From positions 7,298,001-7,362,000 of the forward strand of contig NC_063158.1 in assembly GCF_020921035.1 (NCBI RefSeq): a stretch of DNA of 64,000 bases, given 5' to 3'. A model generated the notes under the pieces. It was not told where the DNA came from. It ran no database searches and saw only the letters and a list, made by a program, of their open reading frames with translations. The position numbers were made by a program, and so were the translations under genes. Shown piece by piece: positions 10,261-22,470 of this stretch (position 1 is the stretch's first letter; the number at the start of each line of letters is the position of its first letter). Source of the DNA: Rhodamnia argentea. Lineage: Eukaryota; Streptophyta; Magnoliopsida; Myrtales; Myrtaceae.

Positions 10261-10839
10261 CTTGAAAAAGACAACCGTGACGTTTGTTTTATCCCATCAA
10301 TTTTTTTGATAGGGAGAACAAGTTTTCATTCGGGAATTCTTTATTGGACGTAATTGTAGTCTAACGATAAATTATAATAAAATTTTGTATCTCGATATCT
10401 ATTTTTTTTATTTTTACACTTTATTTTACTGTGATTGTCCGTTAAGTCCTAACAGCAACGACGGCGTGGGAAATGTTTCCTCGAAGACACGGTACGATGT
10501 AGGATAAAACAGCAGTTGGATTACTTGCCCGTAATTGGAGGAGATCGGAAGGAAAATGGAAAGCAAGCAGAAATGAAAGGCGGAGCATTTCCTATCCGGA
10601 GTCAACGGCTAGGATGTCATCCCTCTCGCGATCTAAAGGCCATGGTCTTTCCGAATCCCGAAGCAGATGGGACGAGAATTCAGTGGGCCCGAATCCTAAT
10701 CTTCTGTTCGTCCACACAAAAGCATGTTCCCAAAAGGCTGATCTTTACTCTCTAACCTCCATACTACACTGCAACACTATCGTCGAGGAGCTGTGATCGC
10801 AAACACTCGAGCCAGACTAGCTCTCTCTCGGAGTCGGCA
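10261..10839 (+). promoter_or_regulatory. Upstream and 5' leader region of transketolase
   Basis: This is the whole space between the CACTA end and the transketolase start codon, so the promoter must lie here or extend into the transposon. No clean TATA box is seen. The last 60 bp before the ATG contain CT-rich words (CTAGCTCTCTCTCGG) common in plant leaders. Confidence 0.5.
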
Positions 10840-13800
10840 ATGGCTTCCACTTCTTCCCCGACTCTGTCCCAGGCCGTCTTGGCTCGACCCATCTCCGGCA
10901 ACGCCTCCAATTCGTCCTCCTCCGACCGCGTCTCCCTCTCCCTCTCCCTCTCCGGCCTCAAGTTCTCTCCTCTCTCCTCCTCCTCCTCCCGGCGCGCCTC
11001 CGGCTCGGCCCACCGCCGCCGCCTCCCCGCCCCCGCCCCCACCCCCTCCTCCGCCGTCCGCCCCATCAGGGCAGCCGCCGTAGAGACCCTCGGCACCGCC
11101 ACCGAGGCCTCCCTCGTCGAGAAGTCGATCAACACCATCCGGTTCTTGGCCATCGATGCCGTCGAGAAGGCGAACTCCGGCCACCCGGGCCTGCCCATGG
11201 GTTGCGCCCCCATGGGTCACATCCTGTACGACGAGGTCATGAGGTACAACCCCAAGAACCCCTACTGGTTCAACCGCGACCGGTTCGTGTTGTCGGCTGG
11301 GCACGGTTGCATGTTGCAGTACGCTCTGTTGCATCTCGCTGGGTATGACAGCGTCAAGGTTCGTGCTTCCCTTTTTTGGCTACCATGAACCGCTATCGAT
11401 TTATAATCGAGGATTCTTTGGCCTTTATGATCGACATGTTTGTTGGAGCATTTAAACGCTAAATCTTTTGGATTGTTAGACTGGTTGGTGTTAGAAATGA
11501 GAATTGTTGGTCTCCAAGTGGTTTTATTTTTTCCATCACCTGAAAGTTTTCAGTGAGAAACAAAAGAGTTGGCTTGTCTTGTAATTTCATCATGTCGCTG
11601 GTGCTAAATTACTTATTGTCGGAAGCTTTTTGATTTGAAATGTTTGTTTGTGAAAATCCTTTAAGGAGGAAGACTTGAAAAGCTTCCGGCAGTGGGGAAG
11701 CAGGACTCCTGGCCATCCGGAGAACTTTGAGACACCCGGTGTCGAAGTTACAACAGGTTTGAGTTTGACCTTTTCCCTTAGTTTTATATGACTTAGGTGG
11801 TGTTAGACGTGCATTCTGATTTTCTACAAGAGATATGTAATTGATTTGATAACTTGGTTTATTAGGTCCACTTGGTCAAGGAATTGCCAATGCCGTTGGT
11901 TTGGCACTTATAGAGAGGCATTTGGCTGCTCGCTACAACAAACCGGATAGTGAGATAGTTGACCACTACACGTAAAACAATCCTCCATGATACTTTTCAC
12001 TGTGCAGTTTTGAGTTCGACAATGATTAGCATTGTGACTTGAGATTCGGTGGTTTTTCGCACTTCTGTAGATATTGCATTCTTGGAGATGGTTGCCAGAT
12101 GGAGGGTGTTGCCAATGAAGCTTGTTCACTTGCTGGGCACTTGGGACTTGGGAAGTTGATTGCTTTTTACGACGACAACCACATCTCCATTGATGGTGAT
12201 ACGGAGATTGCTTTCACCGAGAGTGTTGACACCCGTTTCGAGGGTCTTGGGTGGCACATCATATGGGTGAAAAACGGAAACACTGGTTATGACGATATAC
12301 GTGCTGCTATCAAGGAAGCGAAGGCTGTCAAGGATAAGCCTACCTTAATTAAGGTCCCACTTCTAAATCTGATGGAATGTTAATCGTATTTGTTTATGCG
12401 AGGCTTGCATAGTTTGAAGTTATTGTATCCATGGGCGAAGAAGCTAAAAGTAGTTCATGGGAATGGAGTTTCTAAAAATGCTCTTTATGGTCGATATGAT
12501 CATATGTATTTTTTGGTAGGATATAGTGCGGGCTATATTTGAACTACTAATTGATTTTTTTTTTTTTTTTGCTTTTTGTGAAAGACATGAGTATTTATTG
12601 CAGTACCACTTATTCGTACTTCTTATCTTGCTTTTGAAAGAATTTCATTTATTTTCACCTGATAATCGTCTTATTAAGCTGTTGATGAACCATGCTTTTT
12701 CTTTGCAGGTGACTACCACTATTGGCTACGGTTCACCTAACAAGGCCAACTCATACAGCGTGCACGGGAGTGCACTGGGTGCCAAGGAAGTCGATGCAAC
12801 AAGGAAGAACCTTGGTTGGCCATACGAGCCTTTCCATGTGCCCGAGGATGTCAAAACGTAAGTAAATTCTTGAGAAGTATCCATCTCTCTGCCATGTGAT
12901 GGAGACTAATTCTATACTGAAATCGAGTTCCTGATGAACTGTGGCTCTCTCTAGGCACTGGAGCCGCCATGTCCGTGCTGGTGCTGCTCTTGAAGCTGAA
13001 TGGAATGCGAAGTTTGCTGAGTATGAGAAGAAGTACAAGGAGGAAGCTGCAGAACTGAAGTCCATTTTCAAGGGTGAACTGCCTGCTGGTTGGGAAAAAG
13101 CACTTCCGGTAAGAAAATCACAGAGTATTGTAGCCTTTTTTCGTAGAATTCCACTTATGCTATATGAGGTTTATGGAGCTTTTGAAAAGAAGAGAAGGGA
13201 TTTAATACTCAGGGAAGACATTTGAGCAAGTGGCACAATAATCTTCTTAGTTTTATTCGTCATCCTATCAATACTTCTACTTGTGGTAATCTCCTAAGCT
13301 TTGTTTTAACAACCTTCCAAATGCTTCTAGCTTCTAATCCTTTTTATAACCACCCATGGGAGCCAAAGTATGGCAGTATCATAGTTATCTTGTTTTTGTA
13401 CGTAATCTGAGATTCAACATACGTTGTGAATTGTGTTAAACTATTGGTATTTAGTGTACTTCAACATTGTGGTAATTGTTTACTGCATTTTTCAGACATA
13501 TACTCCTGAGAGTCCTGCTGATGCCACCAGAAATCTCTCTCAGCAATGCCTGAATGCCCTCGCTAAAGTGCTGCCCGGTTTTCTCGGTGGCAGTGCTGAT
13601 CTTGCTTCTTCCAACATGACACTGCTTAAGATGTTCGGTGATTTCCAAAAGGACACCCCTGAGGAACGTAACGTCAGGTTTGGTGTTAGGGAGCACGGCA
13701 TGGGAGCTATTTGCAACGGGATTGCCCTACATAGCCCTGGTCTCATTCCTTACTGTGCCACGTTCTTTGTCTTCACTGACTACATGAGGGGCGCAATGAG

Positions 13801-14455
13801 GATCTCTGCCCTTTCTGAATCTGGAGTTATCTATGTGATGACCCATGATTCAATTGGTCTTGGAGAGGACGGGCCGACCCATCAACCTATTGAGCACTTG
13901 GCCAGCTTCCGTGCTATGCCCAATATTCTTATGCTTCGACCGGCAGATGGGAATGAAACTGCGGGTGCATACAAGATTGCCGTTGTCAACAGGAAGAGAC
14001 CTTCTGTCCTTGCTCTCACCAGGCAAAAGCTGCCTCAGCTTCCCGGAACGTCCATTGAAGGAGTCGAAAAGGGTGGCTACATCATTTCGGACAATTCTTC
14101 TGGCAATAAGCCTGATGTCATCTTGATTGGAACTGGTTCCGAGTTGGAACTTGCTGCGAAAGCAGCAGATGAACTGAGAAAGGAAGGGAAGGCCGTCAGG
14201 GTTGTATCATTCGTTTCATGGGAGCTCTTTGATGAGCAATCTGCTGAGTATAAAGAAAGCGTTTTGCCAGCTGCCGTGTCTGCTAGGGTTAGCATCGAAG
14301 CTGGGTCAACCTTTGGATGGGAGAAAATCATTGGAAGCGGAGGGAAGGCGATTGGAATAGACCGCTTCGGGGCCAGCGCTCCGGCAGGAAAAATATACAA
14401 GGAGTATGGCATCACTGCCGAGGCGGTCTTGGCGGCAGCTAAAGAACTTTGCTAG
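10840..14455 (+). CDS. Transketolase, chloroplastic
   Basis: Seven exons: 10840-11358, 11666-11756, 11866-11971, 12071-12353, 12709-12857, 12955-13108 and 13496-14455, all with GT-AG introns. They give 753 residues, normal for plant plastid transketolase. The enzyme moves two-carbon ketol units between sugar phosphates using thiamine diphosphate and Mg2+, in the Calvin cycle and pentose phosphate pathway. Residues 1 to about 80 are Ser/Pro/Arg-rich, like a plastid transit peptide. The catalytic region includes SGHPGLPMG (113-121), GHGCM (His155), the thiamine diphosphate motif GDGCQMEG (from 244) closed by DDN (273-275), and REHGMG with the catalytic Glu near 500. The C-terminal domain ends [12 protein letters not shown]. 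The ATG at 10840 is the first in frame and gives the transit peptide directly. No damage is seen. Confidence 0.97.
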
Positions 14456-16070
14456 GTTCTGGTAAGTACGCAATACTGTTTACTCGGGCGGCATTTGGGT
14501 TCCGGCGCAGAGCTTCCCTGGAAAGCTCGTCGGAGAGATTTGTATTTATTCAATGTCTCTTGTGCTATAAACAAAAATTATGACAGAAAATTTTTCCCTT
14601 CCTGTGCTTGAAGTTTCTCGATGAGGCAAAAATAGATGACAAGGGAGCTGTAAGTGAATGATCTTACACTCGCTAAGCTCTAGTACCTGTTCTCTTTAGA
14701 TCGGTAACTGTGGGTGGATGAAGTCAATGAGGCAAAATGTCCTCCATCCTTGTTGAGAAGTTACAACCCTGTGTTCACTTAACAGTTGCCTATTCAGATC
14801 TCTGCATACATAATTTCCCTCTTATGTCCTCATATTCTAGTCTTCCTTCTGATGGGGGTTTCTATTATTCTCATTGCACAATACATCTAGGATTGCCAAT
14901 CAAGTAGAAGAGCAAAATGATAAAAAAAGATAATGGAAATCCTGTGTTTTTGAGGTGGTTGAAACCTTGAAAAGTGGTCTAAACTGAACTGAAAATCTCT
15001 TTTAGCTAACCTTTTACTAGCCACTGAGGAAGGGTAGGCCTGTCTTCTCTCAGTGTAGGGCCCAAAGTGCTGGGAACCACAGATGAAAGTCAAGTTTTGA
15101 ATGGGGGAGGAGAAAGATTGACCTTCTGTTAAAGTTTGTGGTGGTTGAAGCTATACTCCTTTTGGCCATCCCATGCTTGTCATCTTGTATGGCTGGTGGT
15201 GAAAAGAGAGAACTTCATATGGCGGACTGTATTGCTACTGATCGACAGACAGATTACAACCTACAAACGAGTTCTGATACCACTTTGCTCACCATCCGCA
15301 ATTCTCGGTTGTAAGTTGATAATCAAAAAACATGATAGATTTTGTGAAAATATGCAGGAACAATTTAATACATGAGAGTAAGCTGATGATATCAAATGCG
15401 GCGCGACTTGTATCAAACAAATATGTAAATAAGTAGAGAGAGTCGAGAAATGCATAGAGTTTAGCTCAAGTTAAGCATACGTCCGTTCTCGCAAAATGAC
15501 AGGCTACAATCAAGTTGGATTCTATTAGTAATTCTTTGAGATGTTTGCAATACAATTGGGCTGCTTTTTACCCAAATCCAAAACAGGTAGATCACGCTAC
15601 TAATCCCAAACACTACTACGACACTCGTTCGCTTCACGAAAGAGATTACAAGCAGTGAAACACTCACAGTAAATGAAGTTCTCGCTCAGTAACAAGAGTA
15701 TAAGTGCATCAAAGAATAAACCTTTCTTAGTTTGTAATTGTTCTCGCAATTAGTGTATTTTTTTTAGTATGCATTGATATTCTTGTATAGTCTTCAAGGT
15801 CCAAGCTAGCCATTAAATAATCTTCAAGAAGATCAATTTAACCGTTAAACGACACAATCAGGATATATGATTGCTCATACAATCAAAACCTTCCCAGCAG
15901 TAGCATGTTTCCATGAACGGGATCATCTGTACTTTGAAATAATGTTCTTCATCAAATTGATTGACACCTAATTGGGTTCTCCTTTGTGCTTCATTTTTCG
16001 AAGTTCCTGCGACTTGCTCTCAATATTCCTTGAGACTTAGATTGATAGTCAACTATACACATGAGTATTC
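14456..16070. other. Transketolase 3' region and intergenic DNA
   Basis: The first few hundred bases are probably 3' UTR. A CTATAAACAAAAA stretch near 14565-14577 could serve as a polyadenylation signal. Further on, no gene is recognised. A minus-strand TGGTATCAGAAC (15272-15283) resembles a copia primer binding site, but no LTR could be paired with it. Confidence 0.45.
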
Positions 16071-16074
16071 AAAT

Positions 16075-16560
16075 CCTAAATTGAAGTTGTTAATTTAGTC
16101 ATTTTGGCGAATTTTGACTAGAAATTGCTCACGTGAATGCAGATTTCCTAAATGACACAACTCGCATTGACAATTGATGCATTTTTTCTGGATTTTGTTT
16201 TATTGTTTTTGTAGTGTTTTCTTTTGTTTTATTTTCTTGCTTTCTTTTTTTTTCCAAATCTAGGTTGGCGAGGGCTAGCGACCCTCACTAGCTGCGGGCT
16301 AGGGCATCGGCGCCTTCACCGTTCACAAGCGAGGGTGTCGGGCCTTCGCCCGGATCCAAGAGAGGATCGTTACTCTCGTTTTGTGGCTAGGAAGGGCTAT
16401 GAGCCCTTGCCTATGGCTAGCGAGGACCGCAATCCCCTTGCTTGGCTTGGGTGAGGGGTGCACTTATGGCTGGCGTGGGCCGCAACATCCTCGCCTAGAT
16501 CAAGCGACCATCGGCTCAGAGTTGAAAAAAAAAAGAATAAAAAAAAGAAAATAAAAAAAA
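16075..16560. repeat. Inverted-repeat element with GC-rich core, partial
   Basis: The left arm words AAATCCTAAATTG, TTAATTTAGTCATTTTGGC and GCTCACGTGAATGC match the family seen at 28402 and 47519. A T-rich run leads into a GC-rich core (16262-16510, GGCGAGGGCTAGCGACCC type), then an A-rich run and TTGTCCACGTTAG. The outer right arm is not recognisable. Confidence 0.6.
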
Positions 16561-16950
16561 TTGTCCACGTTAGTTCAACTTAAGAACCAAATCAACCAAC
16601 CTTACCCCTGATCGGTTCGGAACCAATTCACATGGAGACCTAGTAGGTTTCTGAGTAAAAAAATTGGAGAATCATTTTTCAACTAGCTTTTAACTCTGTT
16701 AAAAAAGAGGTATGGTGGAGATGGGAAATCAAGAAAATCCATCAATACCTTACCTATTATGCAACAAAATACCAACATGGCATAATTTTCCCAAATATTG
16801 TTTAAAATTTTAGAGAAAAAGGTAGGCCGGATTTCGAAGTCGACCCAAAAATGGGCCTTGAATCGGCCGGTTCGATTATATCCAATACACAACACCTCTG
16901 CCAATTGACCAAGTGATTGCCATGCTTTACATTTATTCCGTAAATTATTT
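16561..16950. other. Intergenic, no feature recognised
   Basis: This is AT-rich sequence between two repeat elements. No gene or paired repeat was seen. Confidence 0.35.
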
Positions 16951-17512
16951 TGGAAAAAAATTTCAAAAAAAGGGAGTAAAGTGACTTTATTTTTTCAAAT
17001 AAGAGCCTGAAACTGACCTCATTTTCAAACAAGGATTTGAAGAGCTCTCATTGTCTCAAATGAGGGTATGAAGTGAATATTATTTCAAATAAGGGTGCCA
17101 AGTGATCTTATCGGTCTAAAAAAAAGCCCGACTCACACGTAATAGGGCATTTTGGTCATTTATTATTTTTTTTGAATTTTTTTCCTTTTACATTTTTCCA
17201 ATTTTTTTTAAATAATTAAAAGTGAAAAAAAGAGATACAGGCCGCCTCCTGCCTGAAGGCCCTTTTTTTTTTTTTTTCACTTTTAATTATTTTTATCTTT
17301 TACTATAACTTTACTAAAAATTTGATTAAAATTATGTTTGGAGGAAAATGATCTTGATCGGCCGTAATATTTGATCGGCCAGCTAGGGTCAGACCCTTAT
17401 TTGAAATAGGCATGACCACTTCAAGCTTCGGGCTCTTATTTGGAACAGTAACAACATTAACCTCCTATTTGAGAAAATGAAAATATTTGGGGTTTTTATT
17501 TGGAATTTTTCT
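16951..17512. repeat. Inverted-repeat element, second family
   Basis: The left end GGAAAAAAATTTCAAA pairs with the right end TTTGGAATTTTTCTC. Inside, AAATAAGGGTGCCAAGTG and its relatives appear on the left and CTTATTTGAAATAGG on the right. An internal palindrome (AATAATTAAAAGTGAAAAAA against TTTTTTCACTTTTAATTATT) surrounds a short GC-rich core near 17240-17260. A related element lies at 52263-52900. Confidence 0.65.
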
Positions 17513-17619
17513 CAATTATATCTTTATTAATTAACTATTTCGGAAAAAACATAGGCGACTAATGGATCCATTAGTCGTAGAACCCCACCGTTCTGGAGCA
17601 TTCGAACGAAAGAGAAGCC

Positions 17620-18207
17620 ATGGAAGAATCCCGCGACGAGCCAGAGGCAAGTCAGAGAGATTCTAGAAAATGTCACAGCTTCACTTCGCCTTCCCTCTCC
17701 CTCTGCACCGCCCTCTTCTCCGGAATCTCACTCCCAAGCTCCACCTCCGCAGGCCCACCATGTCCTTCTCTTCCTCTTCCTCTTCCCCTTCGCCTTCGAC
17801 CTCAACGACCGACCTCAAGGACGATCCTCAAGGCCTCTCGCAGGTCCTCAAGTACCACGACCAGACCAAGCACTCCTTCGCCAACTACGCGAGAGGCCCT
17901 CGCGGCCTCGACTGGGCGAACCAGCCCAACCCATTTCGCCGCTACGTCTCCGCCCCTCTCCTCCCTCTCCTCCACCTCACCGCCGACGACCGAGCCCAGG
18001 GCGGCCCGTCGTCGGTTCTCGACGCCCCTCCGTACTCCGCCCTGTTCCATTCGCTTCCTCCTCCAGAACCCATCTCCAAGGCCACCGTCTCTCGGCTGTT
18101 CTACGACTCTCTCGCTCTCTCCGCCTGGAAGACCGCGGGATTCTCCACTTGGTCGCTCCGGGTTAACCCCAGCAGCGGCAATTTGCACCCGACCGAAGCT
18201 TACTTGA
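17620..18207 (+). other. Upstream overlapping reading frame in nitroreductase leader
   Basis: An ATG at 17620 in strong context (GCCATGG) opens a 195-codon frame that overlaps the main coding start at 17670 in a different frame. Its predicted product is low-complexity Ser/Pro/Arg and resembles no family, so it is probably not a protein gene. If the transcript starts upstream of it, it would repress initiation at 17670. The in-frame ATG at 17760 (ACCATGTCC) is another possible start. Confidence 0.4.
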
Positions 18208-21200
18208 TCGCCCCGGCCATCGACTCGCTGTCTGATTCGGGTTTCGTCGCGCACTATGCGCCCAAGGAGCATTCCCTGGAGGTAAGAGCCGCTTTGCCGT
18301 CCGGGTTCTTGCCGAAGTTCTTCCCCGAGAATTCTTTCCTTGTCTGTCTGAGTTCCATCTTTTGGCGTGAGGCTTGGAAGTATGGAGAGCGAGCCTTTAG
18401 GTATTGTAACCATGATGTGGGCCACGCTATTGCTGCGGTTGCGATGGCGGCTGCGGGGCTCGGGTGGGACGTGAAGCTTCTCGATGGGTTGAGTCATGAG
18501 GATGTGAAGGGGCTGATTGGACTTCATGTTTTCCCCGAATTCAAAATCCCATCTAGGCCTGTTAAAGGAAAGATGGTAGAAATTGAATTTGAGCATCCGG
18601 ATTGTGTATTGGTTGTTTTTCCTAGCGGAATTGGTGAATTCAATGTGAATTATAGGGAATTGAGCTTGGCTTTGTTGGAGTTTCCGAGATTGGAATGGAA
18701 GGGGAAGCCTAATGTGCTTAGCAAGGAGCATGTTTGTTGGGATATTATATATAGAACAGCTGAGGCTGCGAAGAAGCCCTTGACGGCAGGGGATAGATTT
18801 TCCATCGACCCATTTTGTGAGAGTGAGAGTCATAGCGAAAATTCGTACAAGGGATTTAGTGCTAGGGAAGTTGTAAGGAAGCGTAGAAGCGCAGTGGACA
18901 TGGATGGAGTGACTGCAATGGATAGAGCCACATTTTATCAGATACTGTTGCATTGTGTTCCTTCGGGTTCTGGGAATGGAGGAAAGCAGCGAAAACAGCT
19001 GGCATTGCCATATCGAGCTCTTTCATGGGATGCTGAGGTGCATGCTGCCTTGTTTGTTCACAGAGTGATCGGGTTACCGAAGGGTTTGTATTTCTTGGTG
19101 AGGAATGAGGATCATTTTGTGAAGATCAAGAAAGCTACGAGGCCTGACTTTGAGTGGGTGAGACCAGAGGGATGCCCTCCTAGTCTTCCTTTGTATCTAC
19201 TTGCAAGAGGTGACTGTCAGCAGCTAGCAAAGCAGCTATCATGCCATCAGGCAAGTCAATATTCCTAATGGTTTGCTAATGACGAGTTTGAGCTGTGTGA
19301 TCAATGTTAGGCTCCCGAGGATCATATGTAGAAGATATTATTACATGGTAGATGTTAAGACTGGAGGAAGCCGATACCACTGAACTTTGGCAGCTTATTC
19401 TCCTTTTCTTGTTGGCCTAAACCATATATGAAGGACTTCTCTTTGCAAAGCATTTAAAACAAAGAATAGCTTGACAAACTAATCTGCCAGTAATATCAAA
19501 CATGATGTGCTGAGAGTCTGATAAATGGGGAAACATCAACATTGGGAAAGTAGTTAAGGGTGCAAAAATAATTTGAATGAAACATCTAACTTAACAGCTT
19601 ACGTCTCACCTTAGCGAAGCACCATGTTTCGTCTTATGATGTTCCTTTGGTCAAATGTGAGTTATTAAAACATTGAGTAGCTTTTTGTATGCTCTGCTGA
19701 ATTTAGTATTTGAATGGCCATTTTAGTCATTTCCTTGTGCAAGATAGTATTTTGTGGTCAGTATCTTTCTATTGCTTTGCCAATACTCTTGCATGTAGGA
19801 TATTGCCGGCGATGGCTGCTTCAGCCTTGGAATGGTGGCTCATTTGGAGCCTGTGTTGTGTGAGAAGGGCCCTTGGATGTATCCTCGGTTGTTCTGGGAA
19901 ACTGGAGTGCTTGGCCAGGTTTTGTACCTGGAAGCGCATGCTGTTGGTATATCTGCAACTGGAATCGGCTGCTTCTTTGATGATCCAGGTAAGCTACGTC
20001 CCCCAATGTGCGTCTTGTATTCATTACGATAATATTAGGATGTATTGTGTTTTCTGTGCTTCTTGGTTCCCAAATCAGAGAGTGTAATTTGAATTGCTAT
20101 TACAATCCTCAACTAGAGCATCTGGAAAGTACTCTGAAGCATTACAGCATGATCGAATTTTGAAAAGACTTCCAATTTAGGTCTTTCTGTACTGTTGCAC
20201 TATAGTTATGCCTGCGCTTGGTCATAGATGGGAAGTTGCTGGCAATGTTCTTTATAGCTGTAATGGATTAAAGGATGAGGAGCTTGTTTTTTCCACCAAT
20301 GTTCTGCTGTAGCTTGGCATCGAGGATATGTATTGTTTATTAACGCTTACAGAAAGAGAGAACTAAAAGCCAAAATAAGCGGCTAAATACAATGACGGCT
20401 TCTGAGTTATGTTTGTTGAAGCTTTTGGTGGAACATATTTTAATTAAGTGGAGTTAAAGATACAAACCTCTAATCACAACCTTTCCTAATTGCTAATATA
20501 GAAAGTTATGTTGCACGTGCTATGCCTTGGTTATTTGGTTCAGATATGCTACTTGCATGTATGGTTATGTTAATGCTTTTTCTTGCCTGATCCTAGTCTG
20601 AGAGAAGGTAGCGTAGGCAATTCCTTTCAACATCTACAGATAGCCACTTGAATCATATTCTGTTCTTCTACGAGCCATCATCATTTTTATGTGAAGTACT
20701 AATGATGCAGGGGGAATATTATTAGTAACTAAAGTTGCCTTTCCCCTGAATTCTTAGAATGACTAATGGAGGGCTATTGTGTCAATGCAATGAATAAGAA
20801 TAGTAATCCTGGATGATTGTAGGCATGTCTTATGCATGGCATAGCTGATATCTTTGGGCCAAATCCCTAAAAAAGATCCCGTACTTACAGCTGACAGATA
20901 AAAAAGGCCTGACTTTCCAAATGTCCCAAAAATAAAGCATGGACTCTCGCTCGGCAGACAAAAAATGGCTACCATTATATTTTCCATTAAAATCTGACAT
21001 GGCACCTGACGTGGCGAACGATGTTGAGGTGGCGCGATGATGTGACACCTTTTGCTGTTAAGAGAATAAAATTATTGGTTTTAAAATAAAAAAGAAAATG
21101 ATTTTCATTTTAAAAAAAAGAGAAAATTGAACAGAACCGCTTGAACAGATTGGGCTTTGCTCTTGAAGGTGGAGGTGGCCTCCATGTGCACCACCGTCAC

Positions 21201-22470
21201 GACTGTCGCTGACCTCAAATCCGACGTCGGCTGAGGTAGGCGATGGTCACCCCTGGGATCTGCTCTAGATCAAGGTCAGCAACAATAGTGATGATGGCCC
21301 ATTCAGGGGCCGCCATGATCTCCGATAGCAAAGCACAGTCTGTTTATGGGGTCTGCCTGCTTAGCCTTTTCTTCTTTTTTTCTTTCTGAAAATCATTTTC
21401 TTTCGATTTTAAAACGCTAATTTTTTTTTATTTAAGTATTCTAATGATAAAATGTGTCACGCCATCGCGCCACCTCAGGGTCATTAGTCACATAAGGTGC
21501 CTCATAGTATCGTTTGCAGAGAAAATATAAAATTGGCCATTTTTGTCCCCTAAGTGAGGGCTTTTTTTTTTTTTTTATTTTTTTCTGGGATATCTGAAAA
21601 GTGGGGCCATTTTTGTCTGTTGGGAGCAAGTATGTGATCTGGTTTGAGATTTGGCCAATGTAGTTGGGTGTCAAGAGTCTTTTACAAAGTAAGTGTAGAA
21701 GATATAGTATGATAAGTCTGGTGATGTATGAGTATCACCCAACGTGTGTACATGTGTGTGAGATGCAAGTACGCGCAACATTCTGGAATAAACTCCAATT
21801 AAATTTTCTTCATCTGGCTAATCACTCAAGAAGGTACAACTAGAAATTCTCATATGGCCATTATGAGCAGGCCAATCAGTCATGGAGGATTCAGCTCATT
21901 GGAGTGTGGGAAGAAATTTCAACTCCTCTTGTTCTTGGGTGTTTTGACAATCTACTTTTAACAAGATCCTATCTGGTTCAATGCCTTGTTGGACGGAGAG
22001 TGAACCCCAGATTGTTTTACAAAAGATGGACCTTTACAGCATTGGGGCACAAATGCAATATAAGATGGGGACTGTATCCATTGACAATCTAAGTCTGTTT
22101 TCACAACTGTATGCGAGGATAAAGTGATGCCAGGCATATATTGAAACAGTTTGTTTATTTAGGGAACTTTATTCACTGTTTAATTGAATTGTGAATGAAC
22201 AATTATAAGCCTCTTCCTATCATTATTTCCAGAGTTAAGTTATTCGTTTTCTTTTCATTGACCCTATGTGTTTTGTTTTTTCCTTGCATCTTAGCTGTTC
22301 CAATTGGGTAACATTATATGCGCGATTAACCTGTCTTTGCAGTGCACGAACTTCTTGGTCTTAAAGGGTCGAACTTCCAAAGCTTGTACCATTTCACAGT
22401 GGGAGGCCCAGTTCTTGACAAGAGAATAATGAGCTTACCAGCCTATCCTGGACCCAAGATAGATGCATAA
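17670..22470 (+). CDS. Nitroreductase-like (SagB/ThcOx-type) flavoprotein, two-domain
   Basis: Three exons: 17670-19250, 19799-19988 and 22343-22470, giving 632 residues. The first donor appears to be GC (AG|GCAAGT), and the second intron is GT-AG. The N-terminal 50 residues are Ser/Pro/Arg-rich, like a plastid transit peptide. The first nitroreductase-fold half contains SLRVNPSSGNLHPTEAYLI (from about residue 161), the hallmark of SagB-type FMN dehydrogenases. A second, related half starts near RKRRSAVDMDG (about 403). The C-terminal part (GVLGQVLYLEAHAVGISATG, then VHELLGL) is the usual flavin-domain end. Homologues in plants and cyanobacteria have no firmly known substrate as far as I know, so only the family is claimed. 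Start choice is uncertain (17670 or 17760). Confidence 0.88.
20854..21658. repeat. Inverted-repeat element in intron 2 of the nitroreductase gene
   Basis: The ends TTGGGCCAAATC and GATTTGGCCAA are the outer parts of a terminal inverted repeat of about 130 bp. It includes GATCCCGTACTTAC on the left and the complementary GTATGTGATC on the right, CAGATAAAAAAGGCC, and TGACATGGCACC. A GC-rich core (about 21160-21350) lies between AT-rich arms that also pair (GAAAATGATTTTCATTTT). No transposase is visible. A related partial copy lies near 45985-46200. Confidence 0.72.

Noticed and set aside
10764..11334. Minus-strand frames over transketolase exon 1
   Set aside because: They are shadows of the GC-rich transit peptide and exon 1 coding sequence.
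15272..15283. Minus-strand copia primer-binding-like TGGTATCAGAAC
   Set aside because: No adjoining LTR ending in CA and no coding domain were found. A 12-bp match alone is not enough.
17802..18953. Long minus-strand open frame across nitroreductase exon 1
   Set aside because: It is the antisense shadow of a coding exon with clear conserved motifs on the plus strand.
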